5,395 bases of DNA, from assembly GCA_017400415.1 (NCBI GenBank), contig JAFPTE010000172.1, positions 1 through 5,395 of the forward strand, given 5' to 3'. Both the position numbers and the translations under genes were made by a program. Source of the stretch: Oscillospiraceae bacterium. GTDB lineage: Bacteria > Bacillota > Clostridia > Oscillospirales > Oscillospiraceae. Shown one piece after another: positions 4,793 to 5,395 of this stretch. Each line of letters begins with the position of its first letter. The first letter of the stretch is position 1. The notes under the pieces were generated by a model. The model was not told the origin of the DNA and ran no database searches. It was given only the letters and a program-made list of their open reading frames with translations.

Positions 4793-5395
4793 ATGAAAAT
4801 CCTTGTTATCAACGCAGGGAGCTCCTCCCTGAAGTACCAGTTTATGGACTCCGAATCCGGCCAGGTCTTTGCCAAGGGCCTCTGCGAGCGCATCGGCATT
4901 GACGGAAGGCTGACCCACAAGGTCCCCGGCCGGGACGACTATGTTAAGGACATGGCCATGCCCACCCACTCCGAGGCCATCGGCGCCGTGCTGGACATCC
5001 TGGCGGACCGGATCTACGGCGTGGTGTCCTCCGTGGACGAGATCGACGCCGTCGGTCACCGGGTCCTCCACGGCGGCCCCAGGTTCACCGAGAGCTGCAT
5101 CATTGACGACGCCTGCATCCAGGCCATTGAGGAGTGCATCCCCCTGGGCCCCCTCCACAACCCCGCCAACCTGATGGGCATCCGTGCCTGCCAGAAGCTC
5201 ATGCCGGACAAGAAGCAGGTTGCCGTTTTCGACACGGCCTTCCATATGACCATGCCCCCCAAGGCCTACATCTACGCCATCCCCTACGAGTATTATGAGA
5301 AGGATAACGTCCGCCGCTACGGCTTCCACGGCACCAGCCACCGCTACGTTTCCCAGCGCTGCCTGGCCCTGCTGGGCAAGGCCGACGACCCCGCC
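4793..5395 (+). CDS. ackA: Acetate kinase, N-terminal half (3' end outside window)
   Basis: The first 201 codons are present and the frame is open at the window edge; full-length enzymes have about 400 residues. Acetate kinase transfers phosphate between acetyl phosphate and ADP, making ATP and acetate in anaerobic fermentation, and works in reverse in acetate activation. Visible signatures are VINAGSSSLKYQF (5-17) with N7, S10, S12 and K14; GHRVLHGG (88-95) with R90; GPLHNPAN (119-126) with H122; FDTAFHMTMP (146-155) with D147; and YGFHGTSHRYVS (176-187) with H179. These correspond to the active-site residues known from the Methanosarcina thermophila enzyme, nearly all at a one-residue offset. 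GGAGA (4783-4787) precedes the ATG by about 5 nt. No pta gene is visible upstream; it could lie downstream or elsewhere. Butyrate or propionate kinase is less likely because the motifs match acetate kinase closely. Confidence 0.97.
   Translation, partial: MKILVINAGSSSLKYQFMDSESGQVFAKGLCERIGIDGRLTHKVPGRDDYVKDMAMPTHSEAIGAVLDILADRIYGVVSSVDEIDAVGHRVLHGGPRFTESCIIDDACIQAIEECIPLGPLHNPANLMGIRACQKLMPDKKQVAVFDTAFHMTMPPKAYIYAIPYEYYEKDNVRRYGFHGTSHRYVSQRCLALLGKADDPA

Noticed and set aside
4709..5341. 210-codon open frame on the - strand over ackA
   Set aside because: It is antisense to ackA with low-complexity Gly/Val/Asp composition and no recognisable motif.
1..5395. CRISPR arrays, insertion sequences, tRNA or rRNA genes, phage genes, toxin-antitoxin pairs
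   Set aside because: I looked on both strands and saw no regularly spaced repeats, transposase motifs, long terminal inverted repeats or RNA-gene signatures. mazG here is the two-domain pyrophosphohydrolase, not a toxin system member; no mazE or mazF is present.

Overview
The window looks like a chromosomal segment of a moderately high-GC, Gram-positive, clostridial-type bacterium. The best guess is Oscillospiraceae or a relative. The evidence is the SpoVB/YabM-type flippase, mazG, hup, rqcP gene order typical of Firmicutes, strong AGGAGG-type ribosome binding sites, sigma-A-like promoters and many GCC/GGC/CTG codons. The taxonomic guess is inference; no marker gene proves it. There is no sign of phage, insertion sequence, CRISPR array, tRNA or rRNA. 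Most of the window is housekeeping.

Left block (1-1800, + strand): the 3' end of a SpoVB/YabM-like polysaccharide flippase, then mazG (NTP pyrophosphohydrolase), hup (HU nucleoid protein) and rqcP (S4-domain ribosome quality-control factor). They are closely spaced and end at a strong hairpin terminator. In Bacillus and many Clostridia the same cluster continues into yabP, yabQ and divIC; here it stops. The terminator is also shaped to serve the convergent gene upp.

Middle (1818-4208): upp (uracil phosphoribosyltransferase, - strand) is divergent from a 487-residue predicted lipoprotein (+ strand) of no family I recognise. The 225-nt gap carries back-to-back promoters. The upp product is clearly of the family but has unusual residues in its PRPP and uracil loops. 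A longer upp frame exists, but promoter and ribosome binding site placement favour a GTG start at 2477. The lipoprotein gene has its own promoter and terminator and visibly lower GC than its neighbours.

Right block (4222-5395, + strand): a small cysteine-rich DUF523 protein, the family that includes the 2-thiouracil desulfidase TudS, behind a good promoter. It is followed by ackA (acetate kinase), which has a near-consensus promoter and runs off the window end.

Functionally, the left block covers envelope/sporulation lipid-linked transport, nucleotide-pool cleaning, chromosome packing and stalled-ribosome rescue. upp and the DUF523 gene could both serve uracil salvage, since TudS makes uracil and Upp converts uracil to UMP; that link is a hypothesis. 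ackA makes ATP and acetate from acetyl phosphate. I see no clearly novel multi-gene system. The items most worth a second look are the unrecognised lipoprotein, the atypical Upp and the upp/DUF523 proximity.
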